Positions 1 to 5,501 of a stretch of 10,813 nucleotides of DNA are shown piece by piece. This DNA is from an uncultured Verrucomicrobiota bacterium (GTDB lineage: Bacteria > Verrucomicrobiota > Verrucomicrobiia > Limisphaerales > UBA1096). Positions within the stretch are counted from its first letter, which is position 1; every line of letters begins with the position of its first letter. Location: the NCBI GenBank assembly GCA_913045395.1, contig CAJWPV010000016.1, positions 1 through 10,813 of the forward strand, written 5' to 3'. Under the pieces are notes generated by a model. The model saw only the letters and a program-made list of their open reading frames with translations, had not been told where the DNA came from and did not search any database. The position numbers were made by a program, and so were the translations under genes.

Positions 1-1062
1 GACCGATGCTGCTGCCTGCCACAACGGGCCAAGCGCACTCTCGGTGACGACCAACCCGGCCGGAGGGTGGTCGTCGCTGTACCGGTAGTAAGTGATGTTG
101 TCGCGCGGGTTACCGTCGGCCGGAAGCTCGAGTTTACCCCAGCCGCCCGCTTGGTCGCCGACGGCAAAGCGATGCCGCCAGCGGGTGGACTGCCCAGTGA
201 CCCTGGCCTCGAGTTCGGTGGCGACGTCGTTGAGTGTGCGGGTGATCGTGGTGGTGCCGGCGTTGGCCTGGCTCCGATTGAGATCGGCGGCCAGACGCAC
301 TTCGCCTTTGCCGGAGGTCTGTTGGCGGGAGAGTTGCGAGACGGAGATTGAGGCGTTGCCGGGCGATTCCTGCGTGGTGGCGAGCAGGCGGACACGCACT
401 TTTTGCGGCAGCGAGTCGAACGCCGTGATGAGGGTTTCCCAGCGCGGATCGTCCGGCTGCCAGTTGCTGGCCTGCAGGTCTGACGCGATCCAAATTTCGG
501 CTGTGCCGGCCTTGTTTTCGATCAGCCAGTCGAGAGCGGTTTGCAGCATGGCGGGGAGGTCGGCGGCGGTGTCGGTCGGCTTCGTGTCGGGCCACTCGAG
601 CAGCGACGCGGCGTTCGGGAGCTCGCTCGCCTGCCGCGTGGCGCTGTCGAGCAGTACGAGGTGGCTGGTGTGTTCAAACTCTTCGGCAGCATAGGCTAGC
701 ATCCTGAGTGCGTATTCGCGGCGTGACTCGTCCGCACCGGTGACGCGCAACTCCATACTGGCGGATCGGTCGACGAGCAGCAGGATGACGTCAGGCGCGG
801 CTGCCAGCGCCCAGCCCATCCAGCCGCCGACGAGTGGCCGGGCGAGGAAGATCAACAGGGCCAGCACGGCGAGGATGCGCATCAACATGATGAGCAGGTT
901 GCGCAGCTTGGCGTGGCTGGTGGAACTGCGCGTGGCGGCGAGGAGAAACTGCATCGCCGCCCACTGCCTCGGCCGGTGCCGCATGCGGTTAATCAGGTGA
1001 ATGATCACCGGCAGCAGCACAAGGGGCAGTCCCCACAGGATGAGCGGCTGGAGAAAGGTCAT
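1..1062 (-). CDS. BatA-type membrane protein with VWA domain (C-terminus beyond window)
   Basis: The minus-strand frame opens with ATG at 1062 and stays open for 354 codons to the left edge, so the gene is truncated by the window. Residues 4-22 form a hydrophobic segment followed by an Arg-rich turn (HLINRMRHRPRQW) and a second membrane segment at about 55-76. This is the layout of the aerotolerance-regulator N-terminal (BatA) domain. From about residue 91 a von Willebrand A domain begins with a MIDAS-like DRSAS (D98, S100, S102). The protein probably sits in the inner membrane with the VWA domain outside the bilayer. ATG and the stop of the preceding DUF58 gene overlap by 4 bp (ATGA), which suggests translational coupling. 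In family operons such proteins act with MoxR ATPases and DUF58 proteins, possibly as metal-dependent chaperone or assembly systems for the envelope; the exact client is unknown. Domain assignment is firm and function is not. Confidence 0.85.
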   Translation of the reverse strand, partial: MTFLQPLILWGLPLVLLPVIIHLINRMRHRPRQWAAMQFLLAATRSSTSHAKLRNLLIMLMRILAVLALLIFLARPLVGGWMGWALAAAPDVILLLVDRSASMELRVTGADESRREYALRMLAYAAEEFEHTSHLVLLDSATRQASELPNAASLLEWPDTKPTDTAADLPAMLQTALDWLIENKAGTAEIWIASDLQASNWQPDDPRWETLITAFDSLPQKVRVRLLATTQESPGNASISVSQLSRQQTSGKGEVRLAADLNRSQANAGTTTITRTLNDVATELEARVTGQSTRWRHRFAVGDQAGGWGKLELPADGNPRDNITYYRYSDDHPPAGLVVTESALGPLWQAAASV

Positions 1063-1967
1063 GCTCGGGTGGCGTGCCGTGCGCGCTCGGTGAGGAAGTC
1101 GGCCATCACCTGGCCGTACGGTTGGTTGAGTGTCACGCGGCGGTAGTCGGCGTTAAATTCGTGGCAGTCGTCCCGCAGTTTGTCGAGGAAGCGCTTGAGC
1201 TGGGACTGGTACTCGGCGCGAACGGTGGCCGGCTCGGTGACAATCGAGTGCGAGCCCTCCATGTCCACGAACCGCACCGGCCGGTCGAACTCGAAGTCCA
1301 GCTCGAGCGGGTCGAGCAGGTGAAACAGCGCAAGGTCGTGTTTTTGAAAACGCAGGTGCTGTAGGGCGTCCCGCAGTTCGTCGCCATCGCAAAAGCAGTC
1401 GGACAGGATGACGACGAGCGCGCGTCGTCGAGCCTTCTCGGCCAGCTCGTGCAGCATCGGGACGAGGCGCGTCACGCCGGTGGGCCGCGTTTGGCCAAGC
1501 GCGTCGAGGATGACCTGCAGGTGGGAGGCGTTGCGGCGCGGCGGGATCTCGGTGGCGGTTTTCTCCGTGACGTGCAGGAGTCCGGCGGCGTCGCCCTGGT
1601 TGATGATGAGGTAGCTGAGCGTGGCGGCGAGACGCTTGGCGTAGTCGAGCCGGGTGCCGTGCTCGCCCGCGAATCCCATCGAGCCGCTGCAGTCGAGCAC
1701 GACGTAGCAGCGCAGGTTGGTCTCGGCCTCGAATTCCTTGAGGTAGTAGCGGTCGGTGCGGGCGAAGACGCGCCAATCGAGCCGCCGGATGTCGTCGCCG
1801 GGGACATAGTTGCGGTACTCGGCGAACTCGACGCTGGAGCCTCTGTGCGGGCTGCGGTGGTGCCCTGAGACGCTGCCCTCCATCGGGAAGCGCGCGAGCA
1901 GTGGCTGGCCCATGAGGCGCCCGACGACGTCGGCCTCGATCAGCGGTTGCGCGCTTGGCTCAGGCAC
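1059..1967 (-). CDS. DUF58 domain protein with VWA-like fold
   Basis: This 302-residue soluble protein shows the DUF58 signature: GxHRSPHRGSSVEFAEYR at about 35-52, then PGDDIRRLDWRVFARTDRYYLKEFE at 56-80. A VWA MIDAS-like DCSGS follows at 92-96 (D92, S94, S96), so metal-ion-dependent ligand binding is plausible. No signal peptide or membrane segment is seen. The start is GTG at 1967, overlapping the MoxR stop by 8 bp; the first 18 residues match the usual N-terminal helix of the family, which favours GTG over the in-frame ATG at 1913. No good Shine-Dalgarno precedes it, which fits translational coupling to moxR. DUF58 proteins nearly always sit next to a MoxR ATPase and are thought to be its VWA partner. 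The role in this organism is inferred from that context. Confidence 0.9.
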   Translation of the reverse strand: MPEPSAQPLIEADVVGRLMGQPLLARFPMEGSVSGHHRSPHRGSSVEFAEYRNYVPGDDIRRLDWRVFARTDRYYLKEFEAETNLRCYVVLDCSGSMGFAGEHGTRLDYAKRLAATLSYLIINQGDAAGLLHVTEKTATEIPPRRNASHLQVILDALGQTRPTGVTRLVPMLHELAEKARRRALVVILSDCFCDGDELRDALQHLRFQKHDLALFHLLDPLELDFEFDRPVRFVDMEGSHSIVTEPATVRAEYQSQLKRFLDKLRDDCHEFNADYRRVTLNQPYGQVMADFLTERARHATRA

Positions 1968-3018
1968 TGGCGTCGCGGAATTGGTCGAGCAGCTGATCGA
2001 CGATGACGGTGCTGCTCATTCCCTCGGCCTGCGCCTGGAAATTGGTGATGATACGATGCCGTAGGACAGGGTGGGCGACGGCTTCGAGATCCTCCTGCCG
2101 CACGAGGTAGCTGCCCTGTAACACTGCACGTGCCTTGGCCCCTCGGATGAGGTATTGGACGGCGCGCGGACCGGCGCCCCACGAGACGAGTTTTTTACAG
2201 AATTCCGGCGTGTCGCCGGAGGCGGGGCGGGTGGCGCGGACGATGTCCACCGCGAGGTCGTAAATATGATCCGGCACCGGCACGCGTTCGACCAGTTCCT
2301 GATATTTCAGGATCTGCTCGCCGGTGACCTGGGGCGTGATTTCCCCTGTCGCAGCGCCGGTGGTCTCGCGGGCGATGCGGCGTTCCTCGTCGCGGTCTGG
2401 GTACTGCACCTCCACGAAAAACATGAAGCGATCCAGTTGCGCCTCCGGTAGCGAGTAGGTGCCCTCCTGCTCAATGGGGTTTTGCGTGGCGAGCACAAAG
2501 AACGGCTCGGGCAGCGGCATGATGCGGCCGGACACGGTGACGTGATGCTCCTGCATCGCCTCAAGCAGGGCGGACTGCGTCTTGGGTGGGGTGCGGTTGA
2601 TTTCATCGGCCAAAATAATGTTGGCGAAGATCGGTCCTTTGACGAACTCGAACTCGCGCCGACCCTCGGCGGTCTCCTGTAAAATGTCGGTGCCGGTGAT
2701 GTCGGAGGGCATCAGGTCCGGCGTGAACTGAATGCGGCTGAAGTCGAGCGACATCACTTTTGAGAGCGAGTTGACCATGAGCGTCTTGGCCAGGCCGGGT
2801 ACGCCCATGAGCAGCGCGTGGCCACGAGAGAGGACGCAGATCAGGAGTCGCTCGACGACCTCGTCTTGTCCGATGATCACCTTGGCCATCTCGGTTTTCA
2901 TGCGGTCGTGGGTTGCGCGCAGCTCGTCGATCACGATGACGTCGCTGTCGCTGGGAGTGTCCGCGCCGTTGTTGGTGGCGGCCGGTTCAGCTTCGATGAC
3001 TGGTGTAGAATCTGACAT
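1960..3018 (-). CDS. MoxR-family AAA+ ATPase
   Basis: This 352-residue cytoplasmic ATPase is typical of the MoxR group. Visible motifs are Walker A GVPGLAKT at about 72-79, Walker B LADEIN at 136-141, sensor 1 ATQNP at 177-181, and the arginine-containing LDRF at 195-198. The first about 30 residues are acidic, low-complexity sequence. MoxR ATPases are believed to act as chaperones that drive maturation or metal insertion of protein complexes together with VWA proteins, and the two genes immediately downstream both carry VWA-type domains. It is the first gene of the three-gene operon and is preceded by a 66-bp gap with a candidate promoter. The ATG at 3018 has no strong Shine-Dalgarno. No in-frame disruption is seen. 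Confidence 0.95.
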   Translation of the reverse strand: MSDSTPVIEAEPAATNNGADTPSDSDVIVIDELRATHDRMKTEMAKVIIGQDEVVERLLICVLSRGHALLMGVPGLAKTLMVNSLSKVMSLDFSRIQFTPDLMPSDITGTDILQETAEGRREFEFVKGPIFANIILADEINRTPPKTQSALLEAMQEHHVTVSGRIMPLPEPFFVLATQNPIEQEGTYSLPEAQLDRFMFFVEVQYPDRDEERRIARETTGAATGEITPQVTGEQILKYQELVERVPVPDHIYDLAVDIVRATRPASGDTPEFCKKLVSWGAGPRAVQYLIRGAKARAVLQGSYLVRQEDLEAVAHPVLRHRIITNFQAQAEGMSSTVIVDQLLDQFRDASA

Positions 3019-3034
3019 ATGGCGAAAAACGGGT

Positions 3035-3063
3035 AGTGAACGATTTCAGCAATGGCGGGTCAA
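3035..3063 (-). promoter_or_regulatory. candidate sigma-70 promoter for the MoxR operon
   Basis: On the minus strand TTGACC (3063-3058) matches the -35 consensus at 5 of 6 positions. It is followed after 17 bp by TTCACT (3040-3035), which matches TATAAT at only 3 of 6. The predicted start near 3028 would give a 5' UTR of about 10 nt before the MoxR ATG. Spacing is right but the -10 is weak, so this is a suggestion only; the operon could also be read through from the DUF4177 gene. Confidence 0.3.
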
Positions 3064-3084
3064 TGATCGATTATTCGGTGTCGT

Positions 3085-3642
3085 TTACATGACGAGGCGC
3101 CGGGCGAATGCCGCACTGCCCCGGCCAAACGAGGTGATGTTGAAAAACTCCCAGCCGTCCTTGCCGAACTGGTTCATCTCCTCCTCGAGCGCGATTCGGC
3201 TGTCGCCAAAGATCGACTTGTACTCCCATTTGGGCCGGGATGCCGGCTGCCTGAGCTTGGACGCGGCGGCGTTCTGCTGGGCGAGCAGCTTCTTGAGCAG
3301 GTTGGCGGTTGTCTCGGCGGAGGCGGCCTGTTTTCCGGCTGCCCCGGCCTGGGTTTCGAGTTGGCTGGCCAGCGACTCGACGGCGGTGTTGAGGTCGTTC
3401 AACTGCTTTGTGGCGGTCTTGATCGACTTGTCCCTGGCATTGCCGCTGCTGGTCTTTTCCAGCTTGGCCAAGTCGCCGGAGACCTTGTCCAAGCCGGCGA
3501 TCACTTGGTCGAGTCGCTCGAGCACTGGGCCAAGGTCTGGCGCGGCGCTCGGGGCGTCGTCCTGCGCTTGGCCAAGCGCAGGTTGAGAGAGGCAGCCCAG
3601 TGCCAGGCCAAGGCCGGCGAAAGTTTGAATGAAGCGTTTCAT
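3085..3642 (-). CDS. exported coiled-coil protein with C-terminal DUF4177 domain
   Basis: Starting at ATG 3642 gives 185 residues. They begin MKRF followed by a hydrophobic stretch to about residue 20, a clear export signal. A cysteine follows LALG, which resembles but does not match a classical lipobox, so signal peptidase I cleavage after the PALGQA region is the alternative. The middle (about 30-135) is rich in Leu, Lys, Ala and Gln in heptad-like spacing and probably forms a coiled coil. The last about 48 residues (KWEYKSI...EEEMNQFGKDGWEFF) match the DUF4177 pattern. The frame stays open upstream to 3939, but that extension would overlap the divergent ankyrin gene and bury the signal peptide, so the start at 3642 is chosen. 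It is 66 bp upstream of the MoxR operon on the same strand. Function is unknown; a periplasmic or outer-membrane-associated structural role is only a guess. Confidence 0.8.
   Translation of the reverse strand: MKRFIQTFAGLGLALGCLSQPALGQAQDDAPSAAPDLGPVLERLDQVIAGLDKVSGDLAKLEKTSSGNARDKSIKTATKQLNDLNTAVESLASQLETQAGAAGKQAASAETTANLLKKLLAQQNAAASKLRQPASRPKWEYKSIFGDSRIALEEEMNQFGKDGWEFFNITSFGRGSAAFARRLVM
3463..3472. repeat. CTTGGCCAAG iterated palindrome
   Basis: Exact 10-bp palindrome inside the DUF4177 gene, read there as codons for Leu-Ala-Lys. It is one of three exact copies in the window; near copies are at 1490-1499 and 9121-9130. Confidence 0.5.
3563..3580. repeat. 18-bp perfect palindrome TGCGCTTGGCCAAGCGCA
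   Basis: This perfect 18-bp palindrome contains the CTTGGCCAAG core. It lies in the signal-peptide region of the DUF4177 protein and is read there in a different frame (Leu-Gly-Gln) from the copies at 3463 and 7703 (Leu-Ala-Lys). The frame difference argues that the DNA sequence, not the peptide, is what recurs. Confidence 0.55.
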
Positions 3643-3666
3643 GTCGAATGAAAATCGAGTCGCAGG

Positions 3667-3695
3667 AGCGTAGGCCAAGCCCCAAGCCGGTGCAA
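3667..3695 (-). promoter_or_regulatory. candidate promoter for the DUF4177 gene
   Basis: On the minus strand TTGCAC (3695-3690) and TACGCT (3672-3667) are separated by 17 bp, placing a start near 3660 and a 5' UTR of about 18 nt before the ATG at 3642. Each hexamer matches consensus at only three positions. It is supported mainly by spacing and by its position in the divergent gap. Confidence 0.3.
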
Positions 3696-3702
3696 GACCG
3701 GC

Positions 3703-3719
3703 CGAAATAGCCGATTTCG
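3703..3719. repeat. small inverted repeat CGAAAT-5-ATTTCG
   Basis: Two 6-bp arms (3703-3708 and 3714-3719) with a 5-bp spacer lie in the gap between the divergent DUF4177 and ankyrin genes, just upstream of the candidate DUF4177 -35. An operator or a chance hairpin are both possible. Confidence 0.25.
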
Positions 3720-3737
3720 CTGGCAGATCTGCTCGTG

Positions 3738-3751
3738 ACCGTTTAAACGGT
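3738..3751. promoter_or_regulatory. 14-bp perfect palindrome upstream of the ankyrin gene, candidate operator
   Basis: ACCGTTTAAACGGT is a perfect 14-bp palindrome ending 9 bp before the ankyrin-gene ATG at 3761. Its AT-rich centre and GC-richer arms resemble a dimeric repressor site, and its place in a divergent promoter region fits control of one or both genes. No regulator gene lies next to it, so the bound protein is unknown. Confidence 0.4.
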
Positions 3752-3760
3752 GCGCGGCCA

Positions 3761-5251
3761 ATGTTCAGGTATCTTAGCCGTTTTTTCCTTTGCCTTCCGT
3801 TGTGGTGGATCGTTTCCGTCCACGCTGGGCCGGAGCTGCCGATCTGGGCAGCGGCCAGTTGGCGTAACGACATTGCGACCATCAAGGCCCACATCGATGC
3901 CGGTACGAACATCGACACGGTGGACGACTGGACCGGCAAGACGGCGCTGCACTACGCCGCCGAGTACGGTCATCTTGAAATTGTCGAGTTGCTGTTGGTC
4001 AACGGTGCGAATGTGAACCGTCGCGATGACGACAAGGCCACGCCGCTCTACTTCGCGGCGGTCGGCGGTTTTGTAGATGTGGCCCGGTTGCTCCTGGATT
4101 ACGGCGCAGATATCAACGCGCGCGACAAGGCCAGGGAGTCGCCGATGGATGGTGCGGTGTTCTTCGGCCACATGAACGTGGCCGACCTGTTTCAGAGCTT
4201 TATGGCGATCGTTGAGTACAATATGGACGACCATTTTCGGCTGGAGGCAACTGCGTTGATATCCGGATGGTACGGTTTTCTCAGCAAGAAAAAGAGGGTC
4301 GATTCGCGCCTGTTTCAAGTGGAGTCCTCATTTGACCTGCTCAATTGGCGGACGGCAAAAGTGTTCGATACCGGCAAAGCCCCGTTCATTTTCAAGGACT
4401 CCAGAACCATAAGATACGGACAACGGTTTTTTCGTCTACGGCCTTACACGATTCCCCTTGAGCCACCTTTCAATCGGATTGACCCTAATTATGAATTGTT
4501 TGAGGCTCAGCAAATTGATGGAAATCTCGATGGGCAAGCCCATGAGTTGTTCAAATCCGAATATGTGTACAATCCCGGTTTCGAGGTGGTCTCCGAGGGT
4601 CAGCGAGGCCAGAACACCTATCTTTCTGGTCAACTGACTTATTCTCAATTTGCAGAGTTTAATGACGGGGATTGGGAGGGTGTATCAGATCACTCCGTTT
4701 CAATTGGGCTCGGCTGGAATCCGGAGGGTATACATCTTATTGTGGTTGTAGAAGATGATGTGCATCATCACACCAAGGAGGAGGCCGATCAGGGAGATGC
4801 AGTGCATCTGTTGTTTACCGATGCCTATCGAGAGGAGGTCAAGAGCGAGTATCTGTTTGCCTTGGCGGAACCTTTTTGGGGGGATGATTTTCTGTATAAA
4901 AAGGGAATGCTGGGCGATACGGTTAAAGGGTCAAGGGTCGGGTATGCGGAACAGATTTCCGGCGGAGGCAATTTTGACGTTGTAATGTTTCGTACGCAAA
5001 AGACGATTTACCCTCACACCGGCACGACCATTTATGAGATGTCGTTTTCGCCTGAAGCAATCGGCTTGGAGAGTCTCCAGAAAAACGTCAAGTTCGGTCT
5101 TGGAGTTGCGGTGATTGACAGCGACCCGGATGCGCCCGGTCTGCAGGGTTGGTCTGGCTGGGGGCCGGAAAGTGTCGTCTTGGAGACGAATCCTGCTGAA
5201 ACTGTCTTGATAACGCTCGGCGGGCACAAGGGCGGTGACGGTGGCGAGTGA
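3761..5251 (+). CDS. exported ankyrin-repeat protein with CBM9-like C-terminal domain
   Basis: The protein has 496 residues. Residues 1-22 are a signal peptide (hydrophobic core, likely cleavage after VHA). About four ankyrin repeats follow at 26-57, 58-90, 91-123 and 124-150, with classical TALHYAAEYGHLEIVELLLVNGANVN-type cores in the second and third. Residues about 165-228 carry FQVESSFDLLNW and end in YGQRFFRL, a segment resembling tags I recall on exported Verrucomicrobiota proteins. Residues about 250-490 resemble family-9 carbohydrate-binding/DOMON-like domains: IDGNLDGQ, then GWNPEGIHLIVVVEDD, GDAVHLLF and a closing VAVIDSDPD...WGP. No catalytic motif is seen, so a periplasmic or surface binding role is inferred. 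Base composition from about 4200 onward is visibly more AT-rich than the ankyrin part and the flanking genes, which suggests a mosaic or transferred C-terminal half. The start ATG has no strong Shine-Dalgarno. Confidence 0.85.
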   Translation: MFRYLSRFFLCLPLWWIVSVHAGPELPIWAAASWRNDIATIKAHIDAGTNIDTVDDWTGKTALHYAAEYGHLEIVELLLVNGANVNRRDDDKATPLYFAAVGGFVDVARLLLDYGADINARDKARESPMDGAVFFGHMNVADLFQSFMAIVEYNMDDHFRLEATALISGWYGFLSKKKRVDSRLFQVESSFDLLNWRTAKVFDTGKAPFIFKDSRTIRYGQRFFRLRPYTIPLEPPFNRIDPNYELFEAQQIDGNLDGQAHELFKSEYVYNPGFEVVSEGQRGQNTYLSGQLTYSQFAEFNDGDWEGVSDHSVSIGLGWNPEGIHLIVVVEDDVHHHTKEEADQGDAVHLLFTDAYREEVKSEYLFALAEPFWGDDFLYKKGMLGDTVKGSRVGYAEQISGGGNFDVVMFRTQKTIYPHTGTTIYEMSFSPEAIGLESLQKNVKFGLGVAVIDSDPDAPGLQGWSGWGPESVVLETNPAETVLITLGGHKGGDGGE

Positions 5252-5288
5252 AACTGGGTATTTAGCGCGTACTGTAGCGGGCGCAACA

Positions 5289-5305
5289 CGGTTTGGGAAA
5301 AACCG
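5289..5305 (+). repeat. hairpin CGGTTT-GGGAA-AAACCG after the ankyrin gene
   Basis: Two 6-bp arms with a 5-nt loop lie 37 bp after the ankyrin stop and directly before the -35 box of the leuA leader promoter. There is no T-run, so it is a poor intrinsic terminator; it may act as a weak transcript end or a protein-binding site next to the promoter. Confidence 0.3.
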
Positions 5306-5306
5306 G

Positions 5307-5335
5307 TTGACTCGGGCAGGGGCCACCGCTAGCTT
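5307..5335 (+). promoter_or_regulatory. candidate sigma-70 promoter of the leuA leader
   Basis: TTGACT (5307-5312, 5 of 6 to consensus) is followed by exactly 17 bp and then TAGCTT (5330-5335, 3 of 6). The predicted start falls near 5342, only a few bases before the leader-peptide ATG at 5344. That would give an essentially leaderless message. It is supported by the downstream attenuator layout. Confidence 0.5.
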
Positions 5336-5343
5336 CCCGCGCG

Positions 5344-5418
5344 ATGGCGAGTTTTAGCCTACAACGACTGCTGCTGGGACTGGCACTTCTTCGAGGTGCC
5401 CGGGCGGTTGTGGTTTGA
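5344..5418 (+). CDS. branched-chain amino acid leader peptide of leuA (24 aa)
   Basis: This 24-codon ORF ends 83 bp before leuA on the same strand. It encodes seven leucines (one at codon 6, three in a row at codons 9-11, then codons 13, 15 and 16; peptide core LLLGLALL) and finishes with three consecutive valines directly before TGA. Leu and Val both derive from 2-ketoisovalerate, the substrate of LeuA. A strong intrinsic terminator begins 22 nt after the stop. This matches ribosome-mediated attenuation as known for leu and ilv leaders: stalling at scarce Leu-tRNA codons would prevent the terminator from forming. No Shine-Dalgarno precedes the ATG. A short GGCAC/GTGCC hairpin (5382-5386 with 5396-5400) could act as the pause stem. 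A chance ORF is possible but unlikely given composition and position. Confidence 0.75.
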   Translation: MASFSLQRLLLGLALLRGARAVVV

Positions 5419-5440
5419 ACTTGTTACTAAGACTTTCGTA

Positions 5441-5472
5441 AACCCCGCTGCCAGGAGGCAACGGGGTTTTTT
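5441..5472 (+). terminator. intrinsic terminator, probable leuA attenuator
   Basis: Arms AACCCCG (5441-5447) and CGGGGTT (5462-5468) pair perfectly. After one C/A mismatch, TGCC (5449-5452) pairs with GGCA (5457-5460) around an AGGA tetraloop, and six Ts (5467-5472) follow. It sits between the leader peptide and leuA, 29 nt before the leuA ATG, so it would block leuA unless disrupted. The Val codons and stop of the leader (5412-5416, GGTTT) can pair with AAACC (5440-5444), the left foot of the terminator, a possible antiterminator. Folding was judged by eye. Confidence 0.85.
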
Positions 5473-5501
5473 GTTGAACCACCCAATCGAGAGACAACGA
5501 C

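Noticed and set aside
92..694. 200-codon plus-strand open frame opposite the BatA/VWA gene
   Set aside because: The opposite strand encodes a clear BatA/VWA protein; this frame is Ser/Arg/Ala-rich and has no domain pattern.
1449..1868. 139-codon plus-strand open frame opposite DUF58
   Set aside because: It covers the strongly conserved DUF58 signature on the other strand and has no signature of its own.
3643..3939. Upstream extension of the DUF4177 frame to 3939
   Set aside because: It would overlap the divergent ankyrin gene on the opposite strand and place about 99 residues before a clear signal peptide; the internal ATG at 3642 is the better start.
3743..4318. 191-codon minus-strand open frame opposite the ankyrin repeats
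   Set aside because: The plus strand encodes well-formed ankyrin repeats with a signal peptide; the reverse frame is a shadow.
5441..5472. The terminator as the end of the ankyrin transcript
   Set aside because: It lies 190 bp beyond the ankyrin stop, behind a promoter and a Leu/Val-rich ORF, and only 29 bp before leuA; attenuation explains its place better, though it could also stop read-through.
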